DNA of 64,000 nt from JAWLDV01 sp046537975 (GCA_046537975.1 JBKHJR010000001.1:62001-126000), one strand, 5' to 3'. Counted from the first letter of the stretch, positions 33,746 through 43,222 are shown. Made by a program: numbers and translations. The notes: generated by a model from the letters alone, not told the origin.

Positions 33746-34731
33746 TTCCCAAATTTAATTATATACGTCCGCAAACCTTGCAGGATACTGTCTCCCATCT
33801 TCAGGATGAGGATGCCATGATCCACGCCGGAGGAACCGATCTGCTGACCTGTCTTCGGGACCAGATTTTTAAAGCCGGGAAGATAGTAAGCCTGAGCGGC
33901 CTCAAGGATATGGCCGGAATAAAGAAAAGGAACGGCGGCGGCCTCAGGATCGGTGCTCTTGCCACCATAGCAGAAATCGCCGACCATGACGTGATCAGCA
34001 GGAAATACAAGGTCCTGGCCCAGGCCGCGGCAGAGGTCGCCAGCCCCCAGATCCGCAATCAGGGGACCATCGGCGGCAATCTCTGTCAGAAGCCGCGCTG
34101 CTGGTATTACCGGGGGGAGTTCCATTGCCGACGCAAGGGAGGCAAGATTTGTCATGCCGCAGACGGGGAGAATCAGTATCACTGTATCTTTGGGGGCAAG
34201 GGCTGCTATATTGTCCATCCCTCGGATGCTGCCCCGGCTTTGGCTGCCCTGGGAGCGAGTCTCCGGATCAGAGGTCCGGCCGGCGAGAGAACCGTACCCG
34301 TGGCGGATTTTTTCGTGCTGCCGGACCAGGATGTCACCCGGGAAACCGTGCTGGAGCAGGGGGAGGTAGTTAAGGAAATCCTGCTGCCGCCTCCGCTTTC
34401 CGGGAAGGTCTACAGTTCCTACCGTAAAGTAAGGGCCCGGCAGGCCTGGGATTTCTCCCTGGCCGGTGCTGCTTTGGTCTTTCGTTTTTCCGGCGAAAGA
34501 GTTGACAGGGCGCGGGTATTTTTAAGCGGTGCCGCCCCTGTCCCTTGGCGTGCCCGGGAAGTGGAGGAGGAGATCATGGGCAGCGGCCTGGACCGGGAAA
34601 CCGTGGCCCGGGCCGCAGCCGCCGGAGTTCGGAAAGCCTCCCCCCTGGCCGGTAATCACTATAAGGTTGATCTTTTTGAAGGGATGCTGGAAGAGGAGCT
34701 TTTAAAAGCCAGGGAGCAGATATCAGCTTAA
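33742..34731 (+). CDS. FAD subunit with extra [4Fe-4S] insert (PaoB/YagS-like)
   Basis: This 329-residue subunit has the CO-dehydrogenase-flavoprotein pattern: HAGGTDLL near residue 28 and the QIRNQGTIGGNL pyrophosphate loop near 106. Right after comes a Cys-rich insert (CQKPRCWYYRGEFHC, KICHA, HCIFGGKGC) that matches the extra [4Fe-4S] cluster of PaoB and hydroxybenzoyl-CoA reductases. This insert places the enzyme in that subgroup. Gene order here is Fe-S, Mo, FAD, whereas E. coli has Fe-S, FAD, Mo. The ATGA overlap ties it to the large subunit. It is 16 bases before the maturation factor. Confidence 0.92.
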   Translation: MIPKFNYIRPQTLQDTVSHLQDEDAMIHAGGTDLLTCLRDQIFKAGKIVSLSGLKDMAGIKKRNGGGLRIGALATIAEIADHDVISRKYKVLAQAAAEVASPQIRNQGTIGGNLCQKPRCWYYRGEFHCRRKGGKICHAADGENQYHCIFGGKGCYIVHPSDAAPALAALGASLRIRGPAGERTVPVADFFVLPDQDVTRETVLEQGEVVKEILLPPPLSGKVYSSYRKVRARQAWDFSLAGAALVFRFSGERVDRARVFLSGAAPVPWRAREVEEEIMGSGLDRETVARAAAAGVRKASPLAGNHYKVDLFEGMLEEELLKAREQISA

Positions 34732-34747
34732 AAGGAAAAGATTAATA

Positions 34748-35605
34748 ATGGAAGAAACAAAAATCTACGAAGAGATATTGCGGGCCAGAACTGAAAACGT
34801 CCCTGTTGTTCTGGCCATAGTCACGGAGAGTCACGGCTCCTCTCCCCAGAGATCCGGGGCCAAGATGCTGATCCGGGCTGACGGCAGCACCATAGGGACG
34901 GTGGGCGGCGGTCCTGTGGAAAAGGATGTCATCAATCTGGGCCGGGAATCGATTAACCAGAGAACCGGCCCCCGGACCATGGAGTTTGAACTTGATGAGA
35001 AAAATGGCTTTCTCTGCGGCGGCCGGATGAGGATTTATGTTGAACCCCTTTATCCCCAGCCCCGCCTGATAATTATTGGAGCGGGGCATGTGGGACAGGC
35101 ATTGGCCAACTTGGCCGACTTCAGCGGTTACCACACCACGGTGATTGATGACCGGGAGGAATATGCCAACCGGGAAAATATCCCGGTTGGCGAGATCCTT
35201 GTGGTCAGTGATTTCCAGGAGGCTCTGGCCGGTCTTACGGTGGATAAAGAAAGCAGCCTGCTTATCGCCACCCGGGGTCATGAACACGACTTCAGCGCCG
35301 CACTGGGAGCTCTTGCCTCACCTGCCGCTTATATAGGTATAGTGGGAAGCAGGAAGAAGAAGGCCGGTTTTTTTAAATCATTAGAGGGAAGGGGTTTCAG
35401 CGATGCTGATCTGCAGAGAATCCATATGCCGGTAGGTCTTTCGATCGGTTCGGTGACCCCGGCCGAGATTGCGGTCAGCATTATGGCCCAGATTATTCAG
35501 CAAAGGAGATGCAATGCCAGCTCTGCAGACCGAAGCAGTGGTTCTTGCCGCCGGCCGTTCCCGGCGCATGGGTGCGAACAAACAGCTGCTGCCCCTTCTG
35601 GGTAG
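34748..35605 (+). CDS. XdhC/CoxI-family Mo-cofactor insertion factor (PaoD-like)
   Basis: The 285-residue protein has the N-terminal XdhC domain (VTESHGSSPQRSGAKMLIRADG, TVGGGPVEKDV) and the C-terminal Rossmann domain (LIIIGAGHVGQALANLA, and GIVGSRKKKAGF). Family members bind the molybdenum cofactor, protect it and load it into the apo-enzyme, so it should mature the adjoining oxidoreductase. The frame runs 28 residues past the usual end (EIAVSIMAQIIQQRR), and these overlap the mocA start by 92 bases. The extension looks like read-through of an unused frame, so a lost stop codon is likely. Confidence 0.88.
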   Translation: MEETKIYEEILRARTENVPVVLAIVTESHGSSPQRSGAKMLIRADGSTIGTVGGGPVEKDVINLGRESINQRTGPRTMEFELDEKNGFLCGGRMRIYVEPLYPQPRLIIIGAGHVGQALANLADFSGYHTTVIDDREEYANRENIPVGEILVVSDFQEALAGLTVDKESSLLIATRGHEHDFSAALGALASPAAYIGIVGSRKKKAGFFKSLEGRGFSDADLQRIHMPVGLSIGSVTPAEIAVSIMAQIIQQRRCNASSADRSSGSCRRPFPAHGCEQTAAAPSG

Positions 35606-36128
35606 ACCGGCGATCCTGCACTGTCTTGAAGCCCTATGGCAGGCGGGATTCAGCCGGCCCGTGGTGGTCTTGTCCCCGGCAGGAACCGAGATCGCCGGGG
35701 TTCTGGCTGACCGATCTGTTACCATTGCCTGGAACGAAGAACCGGTGTGTGAGATGGCCGATTCCGTCCGGACCGGACTTAAGTCGAGTCCTTCCACCTG
35801 CGGTGCTCTGCTGGTCTATCCGGCTGACTATCCCCTGGTGAGCTCTGCGACTATAGCCGATCTGGCGCAAAGATATGAGTTCGAGCCTGAAAGGATCATT
35901 ATCCCGGTATATAAAGGCAGGCGAGGACATCCCGTCCTTTTTCCCCGTTTAATTCTGGAGGAACTGGATTCAGAACAGACTCTCCGTGATGTAATTCACA
36001 GCCATTCTGCTGATGTGGTTCACTGTCCGGTTGAGGATGAGGCCATTCTACTTGATATGGATACTCCGGCAGACTATGACCTCATGTGTTTCAAGGCCGC
36101 CGCCGGAACCGGCCGAACCCCGGATTGA
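35514..36128 (+). CDS. mocA: MocA-type molybdenum cofactor cytidylyltransferase
   Basis: This 204-residue nucleotidyltransferase has the family loop VVLAAGRSRRMGANKQLLPLLG near residue 9 and the PADYPLVS motif near 100. It adds CMP to molybdopterin to make the cytosine-dinucleotide cofactor used by aldehyde-oxidoreductase-type enzymes like the one encoded just upstream. Its GTP-specific relative MobA is a different branch. AAAGGAGA precedes the ATG at 35514, which lies inside the end of the XdhC gene. It closes the five-gene maturation operon. Confidence 0.9.
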   Translation: MPALQTEAVVLAAGRSRRMGANKQLLPLLGRPAILHCLEALWQAGFSRPVVVLSPAGTEIAGVLADRSVTIAWNEEPVCEMADSVRTGLKSSPSTCGALLVYPADYPLVSSATIADLAQRYEFEPERIIIPVYKGRRGHPVLFPRLILEELDSEQTLRDVIHSHSADVVHCPVEDEAILLDMDTPADYDLMCFKAAAGTGRTPD

Positions 36129-36439
36129 TTATCCCACCAGGTATTGAATGAGTAGAAATTACCCGCAGGGAATTATTAGTCTTCTCCCTTACCACCTCTT
36201 TTTTGCGCCTCTCTCTATTTTACCTGACGGAAAGCCGGATTGGATTAATGTTTCAGCTTTTCAAAAAATCCGGAAATCTGCGGACAAAAGGCTTATAGTT
36301 ATAAATAGAATGGCGGAATATAGTGGACCGCAGGGAGGCTATATCCGGAATAATCCTGTTAGGGAAGAAAAAATTTATTTGGGTCCCGGAGTCAGGTATG
36401 TCATGTTTCATTGCTGCTGACAGCGGATGCTGGAATTAT
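36129..36439. other. Gap with no recognised gene before the DHH phosphoesterase
   Basis: This 311-base stretch has an open 90-codon frame (36148-36420) but it lacks a good ribosome site and protein-like composition. It probably holds the promoter or 5' leader of the next gene. Nothing else is evident. Confidence 0.4.
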
Positions 36440-37327
36440 ATGCGTATCACCACCCGCGGTGATCTGGACGGCATGACGAGTTCCGTTCTTTTGACCATTG
36501 TCGAAAAAATAGACAAGATCAGGTTTGCCCACCCCAAGGATGTCCAGGATGGTTTTATCTCGGTTACTGAAGAAGACATCCTGGTTAATCTCCCCTACGC
36601 TCCCGGTTGTGGGATGTGGTTCGACCATCATGTCTCGGAGCAGGAAAAAAATGCGGAACTTTGTGCAATCAAAGGAAGATTTGAAATAGCTCCGAGCTGT
36701 GCCAGGGTCATCTATAATCATTATCAGCATCCCGGCTTTGAAGAATATAAGGAGCTTCTTGAGGTGACCGATAAAATCGACAGTGCCCGGCTCACCAGGG
36801 ACGAGGTATCCAATCCCGAAGGCTTGGTTCTTCTGGGTTATACCCTTGATCCCCGGACCGGTTTCAGAGATGATTTCCAGGAGTATTTCTGCTGGCTGGT
36901 TGATGTGGTCAGAGAGTGGCCTTTATCGGAAGTCCTTGAATTTAAAGAGGTTAAAAAGCGTTGCCAGCGTTTTCTGGATGAACAGGAGGATTATCAGGAC
37001 TGGCTCCGGAAAAACTGCCGTCTGGAAGATAACGTGATTATTGCCGATATGCGGGAAGCCGAGGATGTTCCGGTCGGCAACCGTTTCCTGGTCTACACCC
37101 TTTTTCCGGAAGCAAATGTGGAAATAAGGATTGTTCAGGGAGTAAAAAAAAATATTGCTCTGATTGTGGGAAGAAGTATTTTTAACAGAAGTTGCCGGGT
37201 AAATATCGGCAGGATGCTTTCCTGCTACGGAGGCGGGGGACATGAAGGGGCCGGAACCTGCCAGGTTTCTCCCGAAGATCTGGATTATGTACTACAGGGA
37301 ATTATCAGCCAGCTCCGGGAAGCTTGA
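36440..37327 (+). CDS. DHH-family phosphoesterase (exopolyphosphatase-like)
   Basis: The 295-residue protein begins MRITTRGDLDGMTSS, the metal-binding motif at the head of DHH enzymes, and has WFDHHVSEQEK near residue 58 and a GGGGHEGAGT glycine loop near 270 (DHHA1). Relatives cleave nucleotide or polyphosphate phosphoesters with manganese; the substrate here is unknown. I start at the ATG at 36440 because it gives the family N-terminus. An in-frame ATG at 36398 is possible. The ribosome site is weak at both. Confidence 0.85.
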   Translation: MRITTRGDLDGMTSSVLLTIVEKIDKIRFAHPKDVQDGFISVTEEDILVNLPYAPGCGMWFDHHVSEQEKNAELCAIKGRFEIAPSCARVIYNHYQHPGFEEYKELLEVTDKIDSARLTRDEVSNPEGLVLLGYTLDPRTGFRDDFQEYFCWLVDVVREWPLSEVLEFKEVKKRCQRFLDEQEDYQDWLRKNCRLEDNVIIADMREAEDVPVGNRFLVYTLFPEANVEIRIVQGVKKNIALIVGRSIFNRSCRVNIGRMLSCYGGGGHEGAGTCQVSPEDLDYVLQGIISQLREA

Positions 37328-37488
37328 TAGACTTCAAAAACTCAATTTTCCGGCGTTAGGTCGCAAAGACCACAAGGCTTTTTTATAAAGAGCGGATATA
37401 TGTCTTTGGTATTTCCGGCATTTTAATTTGTGATTTTGCTTCTTATTAACCACCAGAGCCTTTAATCCGGGGAGAGGTGAATTTTTAG

Positions 37489-38805
37489 ATGAAGAAATAT
37501 TTTGTATTGGACACCAACGTATTACTGCATACCGCAGACGCTATAACTTCTTTTGCTGATAATATCGTCCTGCTGCCGATGTCGGTTATTGAAGAGCTGG
37601 ATAAATTCAAGTCTCATAGTGATGAACTGGGCCGGAATGCCAGAGAGACTATCAGGCAGTTGGATGCCTTGCGGACCCGGGGTAGCCTCAGTAAAGGGGT
37701 GGAGATGGATAACGGCGGTATGCTGCAAATATACAGCGGCAAGAATGAGATTGTAAACCCCGGTCTCGATTTAAGTGTAGCTGATAACCGGATTGTAGCC
37801 GTGGCCTACACTGTTTTGTCGCAGGGAAATAAAGTAATATTTGTATCCAAGGACATCAATGCCCGGCTCAAGGCTGACGCCCTGGGGCTTGATGTCATGG
37901 ATTTTGAGAAGCAGAAGGTCAATTTCGACGAACTGTTCAGTGGTTATCAGGATGTCGAGGTGCCGGGCTCTGTTGTCGATGAATTCTACCAGAAGGAAGT
38001 TATGGTCCGGGAAGGACTGGACCTGGTTCCCAACGAGTTTGTGATGTTGGTGGATGAAGGCAATCCCAAGCACACGGCTCTGGCCCGGGCCGGATTACAG
38101 GGCGAGTTGATGCACCTGAATGCCGGTTATGAGCAGGTCTGGAATATCCGGCCCCGGAACAGGGAACAGCGTATGGCTCTGGAACTCTTGATGGACCAGA
38201 AAATCCAGGTGGTCACTCTGGTGGGCCAGGCCGGAACCGGTAAAACTTTGCTTGCCCTGGCTGCCGCTCTTGAATCAACGATTCGTTACCGGCGCTATGA
38301 GAAAGTGCTGGTCAGTCGTCCCATTATTCCCATGGGCAAGGATTTGGGCTATATGCCCGGCGGTAAGGAAGAGAAGCTTTCCCACTGGATGCTGCCCATA
38401 TTCGACAACCTGACTTACCTGTTGAACAACTCTTCGAATGATGGCGAGGAAGGGGATGAGAATGTAAGGCAGAAGGTAGATGATCTTCTCAATAACAATA
38501 TTGTGGAGATGGAGGCTCTCACTTATATCCGGGGGCGCTCAATTCCCCGGCAGTATATTATTGTCGATGAGGTCCAGAACCTTACCCCGCATGAGACTAA
38601 GACCATTATCAGTCGGGCCGGCAAGGGGACCAAAATGGTCCTCACCGGCGATCCCTACCAGATTGACAATCCCTATCTCGATTCCAGCAGCAATGGCCTC
38701 ACCTATACCGCGGAACGCCTGAAAGGCCACGACCTGCACGGGCATGTAACTTTGAGAAAGAGTGAGCGCAGTCCTCTGGCTGAACTGGCGGCGGATTACC
38801 TTTAA
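37489..38805 (+). CDS. PhoH-family ATPase with N-terminal PIN domain
   Basis: The 438-residue protein has a PIN endonuclease-like domain (residues 1-145; YFVLDTNVLLH, SVIEELDKFK, a VADNRI acidic end) and a PhoH ATPase domain from about 215, with GQAGTGKTLLALA near residue 246 and IIVDEVQNLTPHE as Walker B. Such PIN-PhoH proteins couple an RNase to a helicase-like motor. A GGGGAGAGGTGA ribosome site is present, ten bases before the ATG. There is no visible antitoxin partner. Confidence 0.92.
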   Translation: MKKYFVLDTNVLLHTADAITSFADNIVLLPMSVIEELDKFKSHSDELGRNARETIRQLDALRTRGSLSKGVEMDNGGMLQIYSGKNEIVNPGLDLSVADNRIVAVAYTVLSQGNKVIFVSKDINARLKADALGLDVMDFEKQKVNFDELFSGYQDVEVPGSVVDEFYQKEVMVREGLDLVPNEFVMLVDEGNPKHTALARAGLQGELMHLNAGYEQVWNIRPRNREQRMALELLMDQKIQVVTLVGQAGTGKTLLALAAALESTIRYRRYEKVLVSRPIIPMGKDLGYMPGGKEEKLSHWMLPIFDNLTYLLNNSSNDGEEGDENVRQKVDDLLNNNIVEMEALTYIRGRSIPRQYIIVDEVQNLTPHETKTIISRAGKGTKMVLTGDPYQIDNPYLDSSSNGLTYTAERLKGHDLHGHVTLRKSERSPLAELAADYL

Positions 38806-38981
38806 GGGGACTAAATTTTCGGGATTTTTTGATTCTATGAACCATGGTTTAAGAAAATAAACAGGACCGCCTTCACATATTTCGCATCCATGTATATGTT
38901 TTTAATTAAGAGAGCTGTAAGTGTCAGGAAATTCTATGCCGCTTGTAACTCACATAACTGAATATATGAGAGGGAAAGATC

Positions 38982-40070
38982 ATGAAAGGTTATTGTGTTT
39001 CTGCCTTTCTGCCGTTGCTTATTTTCCTGCTTTCTGCCTCCATGGGTGGATGTGGAACCCCGGATAAAAAGGAGGTTGAAGTGGCTGCTTCTGATAATCT
39101 GAAAAAGGCCACCTTTGCCGGCGGCTGCTTCTGGTGCCTGGAAAAACCCTTTGAGAAGCTGCCCGGGGTTTTATCGGTTACCTCGGGTTATACCGGCGGC
39201 AATACGGAAAATCCCACTTATGACAACTACGCCCGGGGAGGACATATCGAGGCGGTGGAGATAGATTACGATCCCGGGATCATCAGTTACAGGGAACTGC
39301 TGGATGTGTTCTGGCGACAGATAGATCCCACCGATGCCGGGGGGCAGTTCGCAGACCGCGGTCATTCCTATACCACAGCAATCTTCTACCACGATTGGGA
39401 GCAAAAAAAACAGGCTGAGCAGTCCAGGAAAGAACTGTCAGAGAGTGGTGTCTTTGAGAAGCCCATCGTCACTCCTGTTGTCCCGGCGGATACTTTTTAC
39501 AGGGCGGAGGATTACCACCAGGACTATTACCGGAAAAATCCCCTGCGTTATAAGTTCTACCGCTCCGGTTCAGGCCGGGATGAATTTCTGGATAAGGTGT
39601 GGGGTAAAGAGCGCGAGGAGGACCACCGGAAGGTCGCTTCTCTGAGCCGATTGACTCCCATGCAGTATAAGGTTACCCAGGAAGGCGGCACCGAGCCTGC
39701 TTTTGACAATGCCTACTGGGATAATAAACAGCCTGGTATTTATGTGGATATAGTCTCCGGTGAACCTTTATTCAGCTCTCTGGACAAGTTTGAATCCGGC
39801 ACCGGCTGGCCCAGTTTCACCAAGCCCCTGGTTCCGGAAAATATAGTGGAGAAGGAGGATCGGAAGCTTTTTACAGTCAGGAGCGAGGTCCGCAGCCGAC
39901 ACGCTGGCTCACATTTGGGCCATGTTTTTGCTGACGGACCGCCGCCCACCGGTCTGCGTTACTGTATTAATTCGGCTGCCCTGCGCTTTATCCCGGATGA
40001 AGACTTGGTGAAAGAAGGCTACCGGGAGTTTCTGGATCTGTTTGAGGATCAAGAGTCCGGCGGCAGGTAG
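38982..40070 (+). CDS. msrAB: Lipoprotein methionine sulphoxide reductase MsrA-MsrB fusion
   Basis: A lipoprotein signal (MKGYCVSAFLPLLIFLLSASMGGC) is followed by MsrA (~40-205; GGCFWCLE holds the catalytic Cys) and MsrB (~220-355; RYCINSAALRF holds its catalytic Cys). Together they repair both stereoisomers of oxidised methionine in periplasmic proteins. The MsrB lacks the Zn-binding CxxC pairs, and the resolving Cys position common in this family reads SRHAGSHLGHVF (His), so an external reductant or another Cys is needed. An AGAGGGAAAG ribosome site lies upstream. The lipidation Cys is Cys24. Confidence 0.92.
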   Translation: MKGYCVSAFLPLLIFLLSASMGGCGTPDKKEVEVAASDNLKKATFAGGCFWCLEKPFEKLPGVLSVTSGYTGGNTENPTYDNYARGGHIEAVEIDYDPGIISYRELLDVFWRQIDPTDAGGQFADRGHSYTTAIFYHDWEQKKQAEQSRKELSESGVFEKPIVTPVVPADTFYRAEDYHQDYYRKNPLRYKFYRSGSGRDEFLDKVWGKEREEDHRKVASLSRLTPMQYKVTQEGGTEPAFDNAYWDNKQPGIYVDIVSGEPLFSSLDKFESGTGWPSFTKPLVPENIVEKEDRKLFTVRSEVRSRHAGSHLGHVFADGPPPTGLRYCINSAALRFIPDEDLVKEGYREFLDLFEDQESGGR

Positions 40071-40240
40071 GGGCCGTTTCTGATTCCTGCCTGATTTCGC
40101 CAGCTCGACCTGTCTGTTTGTTGGTTGCCGCCCTGGGTGGTGAAGCAGAAAAAAAAATCCAGGGAAAGTGTAATTTTTTTTTGTTTGGACCGCATTTTGC
40201 AAAAAAATTTAAATATGACTGTTGTTCCAGTGACAGTTAT

Positions 40241-40336
40241 TACCGGGCAAGAAGTGCTGCCTGCTCTGATTACCCGGTATCCCCCGATAGATGAGAACTG
40301 ATCTCGGAGCTGGAAGCTTTCATGGATCTTTCAGCT
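40241..40336 (+). promoter_or_regulatory. Two leader hairpins upstream of the HDOD-GGDEF gene
   Basis: TACCGGG (40241-40247) pairs with CCCGGTA (40273-40279). A second stem, AGCTGGAAG (40308-40316) with CTTTCAGCT (40328-40336; one G-U), lies just before the ribosome site at 40350. They may form an RNA leader. No known riboswitch pattern was recognised. Confidence 0.35.
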
Positions 40337-40358
40337 TACCGCAATATAAAGGAGTTTT

Positions 40359-42437
40359 ATGTTCGGGGTTAAAAATGAGAAGTTTGAGGTTGGAGCTTAT
40401 CTTCCGGATGAAGAACAGGTGCAGGCTGTGTTATCCAGGGAAGTTAAGGACCTGCCCTCTCTGCCGGTAGTTGTTCTCAAGCTTCTGAAGTTATCCGGCA
40501 ATCTCGAGTCCTCTGCTGATGAGCTGGTTAAGCTGGTGGAGACCGATCCTGCCATAACAGCCCGGGTTCTCAGGGTTGTTAATTCAGCTGCCTATGGTTT
40601 CCGTCAGGAAATTACCTCGATCAAACATGCCGTAGTCCTGCTCGGCTTTGACCAGATGTGGACTCTGGCCCTTGAAATTTCCATCTTTGAGCAATTGTTG
40701 AATTCGGGTACCCCTTGCGGCTTTGACAGTAAGTTTTTCTGGCGGCACTGTCTCTCTGTGGCCTGTCTGAGCAGGGCCATAGCAGAAGAACGAGGTCATC
40801 CCGATCCTGAAAAGCTCTATATCGCCGGTCTCCTCCACGACATAGGCAAAATAATATTTGAATCCCACGGAAAAATAACCTATGATGATTTTCTCAATAA
40901 TAACGGACATTTCTTTGAAAGCCTGGTAAGGGAAGAGGCCAAGATGATCGGACTCTCTCATGATCATCTGGGTGCCTATTGCTGCCACCGCTGGGGTCTT
41001 CCGGACAGCATAACCCTGTCGGTCCGGTTCCATCATGAACGCTATTATTATCTGGATATGGATCAGGAGAAGATCCAGGAAATCGCCTTTGTATCCCTGG
41101 CTGATTTTTTAACCTGGGCTCACGGGATCGGATCGGTCGACCTTATCCGCCATCAGACTCTGCAGCCGGAGACCCTTGAGATTATCCCCCTTCGCAACCT
41201 GAAACTGTCATACCTCCTGGATAGAATGGACCGGGAAGTCCAGGAAACCGCCCGGTTCTACAATATTTCTTTTCCTTCTCTGAACGAGCTCAGAGAAAAT
41301 CTGCTTCTTTTCAACATAGACCTGTGCAAAATCAATAATGCCAGTACTTACCGGCAGGATGAGCTGGAGAACAGGGTTAATGTCCTTTCCAGTCTAAGGG
41401 AGAGCATAACCATTCCCCACGGCAGCCTTAATCGTGAAGAGATCGTAAAACAGACTTTGACTGCTCTGCATCGGGAGTTTGATTACGACCGTCTCTATCT
41501 TCTGGAAGTCGAAGAAAAGACCAGGGAATTTAAGGTCAGCTTCTTTTTTGATTTTTCCGGCATTGGGGATGATCTTACCGGTATCACGGTAAAGATTAAT
41601 CCCGGGCTTGAGAATTTTATAGACTCCCTTCGCGGCAGAAATCCTAAAGTAATAGGCGGTTCGTCCAGTGAAGAGCTCAGTATCCTGGAAAAATTCAAGA
41701 TCAGGGAACTGGGGATAATCCCGGTTGTCGGTCAAGAGAGGGTGAGCGGGCTCCTCTGTGTAGATAATATTGTCTCGAAGAGGGCGATCAGCGATTCTGT
41801 TCTTTCCGCGGTTGGTGTGGTCGCCAATGAAATGGGTAAGGCCCTGGACAATGCCGGAATCTTTGATCAGTACAGGGTTAAGGCCTCCATTGACGGCCTG
41901 ACCGGTCTCTATAATCGTTCTGTAATTGAAGAAATAATTGAAGAGCAATTTCTTACTGCCGGTGATAAACAGCCATTGACCCTGGTCATGGTTGATATAG
42001 ATTTTTTCAAACGTTTTAATGACGACTTCGGCCATATTGCCGGGGATACGGTTCTTAAACTCTTGTCCAAGACCCTGCAGAAATTTTCCCGGCCCAATAA
42101 CTATCTGGGCAGGTATGGCGGAGAAGAGTTTATGGCGATCCTTACAGGGACCGGATTTATGGACGGCTTCTGTTACGGTGAACGTCTGCGCAAGAGGGTG
42201 GAAAAGCTGGGTAATTTTCTGCAAAAACGTTTTCCCGGACATAGCCTCACAGTCAGCATTGGTGTAGCTTCTTATGAGCCGGGGATGGAAAAGGCTGAAG
42301 ATCTCATTGCCAAAGTTGACAAGAGTCTCTATATGGCCAAAGAGATGGGGCGCAACGAGGTGGTTGGGTCCCACAGGGGAGAGAAGAAGTGGTCTGGTAG
42401 TAACACCCCGTTTCCCATCGACCGGACATCCGGGTAA
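40359..42437 (+). CDS. HDOD-GAF-GGDEF signalling protein, probable diguanylate cyclase
   Basis: The 692-residue protein has an N-terminal HDOD domain (~25-225; LPSLPVVVLKLLKLSG, VNSAAYGF, LLHDIGK), a linker and a GAF-like domain (~345-500), and a C-terminal GGDEF domain (~510-680; DGLTGLYNR, DIDFFKRFND, RYGGEEFMAIL). The active-site GGEEF is intact, so c-di-GMP synthesis is likely. No RxxD inhibitory site precedes it at the usual place. HDOD is a degenerate HD module used for protein interaction in signalling. The leader hairpins upstream may regulate expression. It converges with mntP. Confidence 0.88.
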   Translation: MFGVKNEKFEVGAYLPDEEQVQAVLSREVKDLPSLPVVVLKLLKLSGNLESSADELVKLVETDPAITARVLRVVNSAAYGFRQEITSIKHAVVLLGFDQMWTLALEISIFEQLLNSGTPCGFDSKFFWRHCLSVACLSRAIAEERGHPDPEKLYIAGLLHDIGKIIFESHGKITYDDFLNNNGHFFESLVREEAKMIGLSHDHLGAYCCHRWGLPDSITLSVRFHHERYYYLDMDQEKIQEIAFVSLADFLTWAHGIGSVDLIRHQTLQPETLEIIPLRNLKLSYLLDRMDREVQETARFYNISFPSLNELRENLLLFNIDLCKINNASTYRQDELENRVNVLSSLRESITIPHGSLNREEIVKQTLTALHREFDYDRLYLLEVEEKTREFKVSFFFDFSGIGDDLTGITVKINPGLENFIDSLRGRNPKVIGGSSSEELSILEKFKIRELGIIPVVGQERVSGLLCVDNIVSKRAISDSVLSAVGVVANEMGKALDNAGIFDQYRVKASIDGLTGLYNRSVIEEIIEEQFLTAGDKQPLTLVMVDIDFFKRFNDDFGHIAGDTVLKLLSKTLQKFSRPNNYLGRYGGEEFMAILTGTGFMDGFCYGERLRKRVEKLGNFLQKRFPGHSLTVSIGVASYEPGMEKAEDLIAKVDKSLYMAKEMGRNEVVGSHRGEKKWSGSNTPFPIDRTSG

Positions 42438-42451
42438 AAAAGATTAGAGCC

Positions 42452-43033
42452 TTATATTATTCCTGTGAGGGCTCCGTGTTCGTATAGGATCTTAAAACCT
42501 ATCATGAAAAGCACAAGAGCCCCTGCCACTTCCGCATATCTGCTTAACCTTCCGGCTGAACCTATTATTTTGCCGATCTGCAGGCCGGCTACTGTGAAAA
42601 TACCGGCCACCAGGCCTATTATCAGGGCGGGCGTCCAGATGGAGACATCCAGCACCGAAATGCTGAACCCCACTGCCAGGGCATCTATGCTTGTGGCAAC
42701 CGATAGTATAACCAGGGAAAGGCCCTTGCTGGGATCCTTTTTTTCCTTCTTCTCATCCTGATTCAGGTAAGCTTCCCGCAGCATATTGCAGGCCACAAAA
42801 CTCAGGAGTCCAAAAGCCACCCAGTGATCAAAATTTTCGATCAGGTTTTTTACTGAAAGGCCGGCACCCCAGCCTATTACCGGCATCATGGCCTGAAAAA
42901 GACCAAAATGCCAGGAAAGCCGGAAGGTCTGCCTGAAGCTCACCTGATTGAGGCTTACTCCGGCAGCTATGGCAACTGCCAGGGCATCCATGGCCAGGGC
43001 TATGGCAATTAAAACAATATTGACTATGCTCAT
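42452..43033 (-). CDS. mntP: MntP-type manganese exporter
   Basis: The 193-residue six-helix membrane protein has the MntP signatures ALAMDALAVAIAAG at residues 12-25 and VATSIDALAVGFSISVL near 110, the two symmetric Asp-containing helices. It exports Mn2+ in response to excess manganese. The family is often controlled by a yybP-ykoY riboswitch, but none is seen in the ~150 bases upstream. It converges with the GGDEF gene, separated by 14 bases. Confidence 0.93.
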   Translation of the reverse strand: MSIVNIVLIAIALAMDALAVAIAAGVSLNQVSFRQTFRLSWHFGLFQAMMPVIGWGAGLSVKNLIENFDHWVAFGLLSFVACNMLREAYLNQDEKKEKKDPSKGLSLVILSVATSIDALAVGFSISVLDVSIWTPALIIGLVAGIFTVAGLQIGKIIGSAGRLSRYAEVAGALVLFMIGFKILYEHGALTGII

Positions 43034-43222
43034 GCGAAACCCACAAGGGATTGTTGTGGCTCTTGATCTGCCCTGCTCTAAATTTTTTTAATTGTTTTAT
43101 GAATAATTTTTTAAAATATTAAAATAATTTTCATATATCGGTCTGAATCATGGAGTCGAATCATTATCTATAAAATTATTTAATGTATAATGCTGAAAGG
43201 TTGTTATGGCAACCGGGGATCT

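Noticed and set aside
36148..36420. 90-codon plus-strand frame
   Set aside because: Poor ribosome site and no protein-like features. It overlaps the leader of the DHH gene.
40201..40358. c-di-GMP (GEMM) riboswitch before the GGDEF gene
   Set aside because: The hairpins lack the GEMM core and tetraloop motifs.
43034..43200. Manganese riboswitch upstream of mntP
   Set aside because: The AT-rich leader shows none of the yybP-ykoY core motifs.
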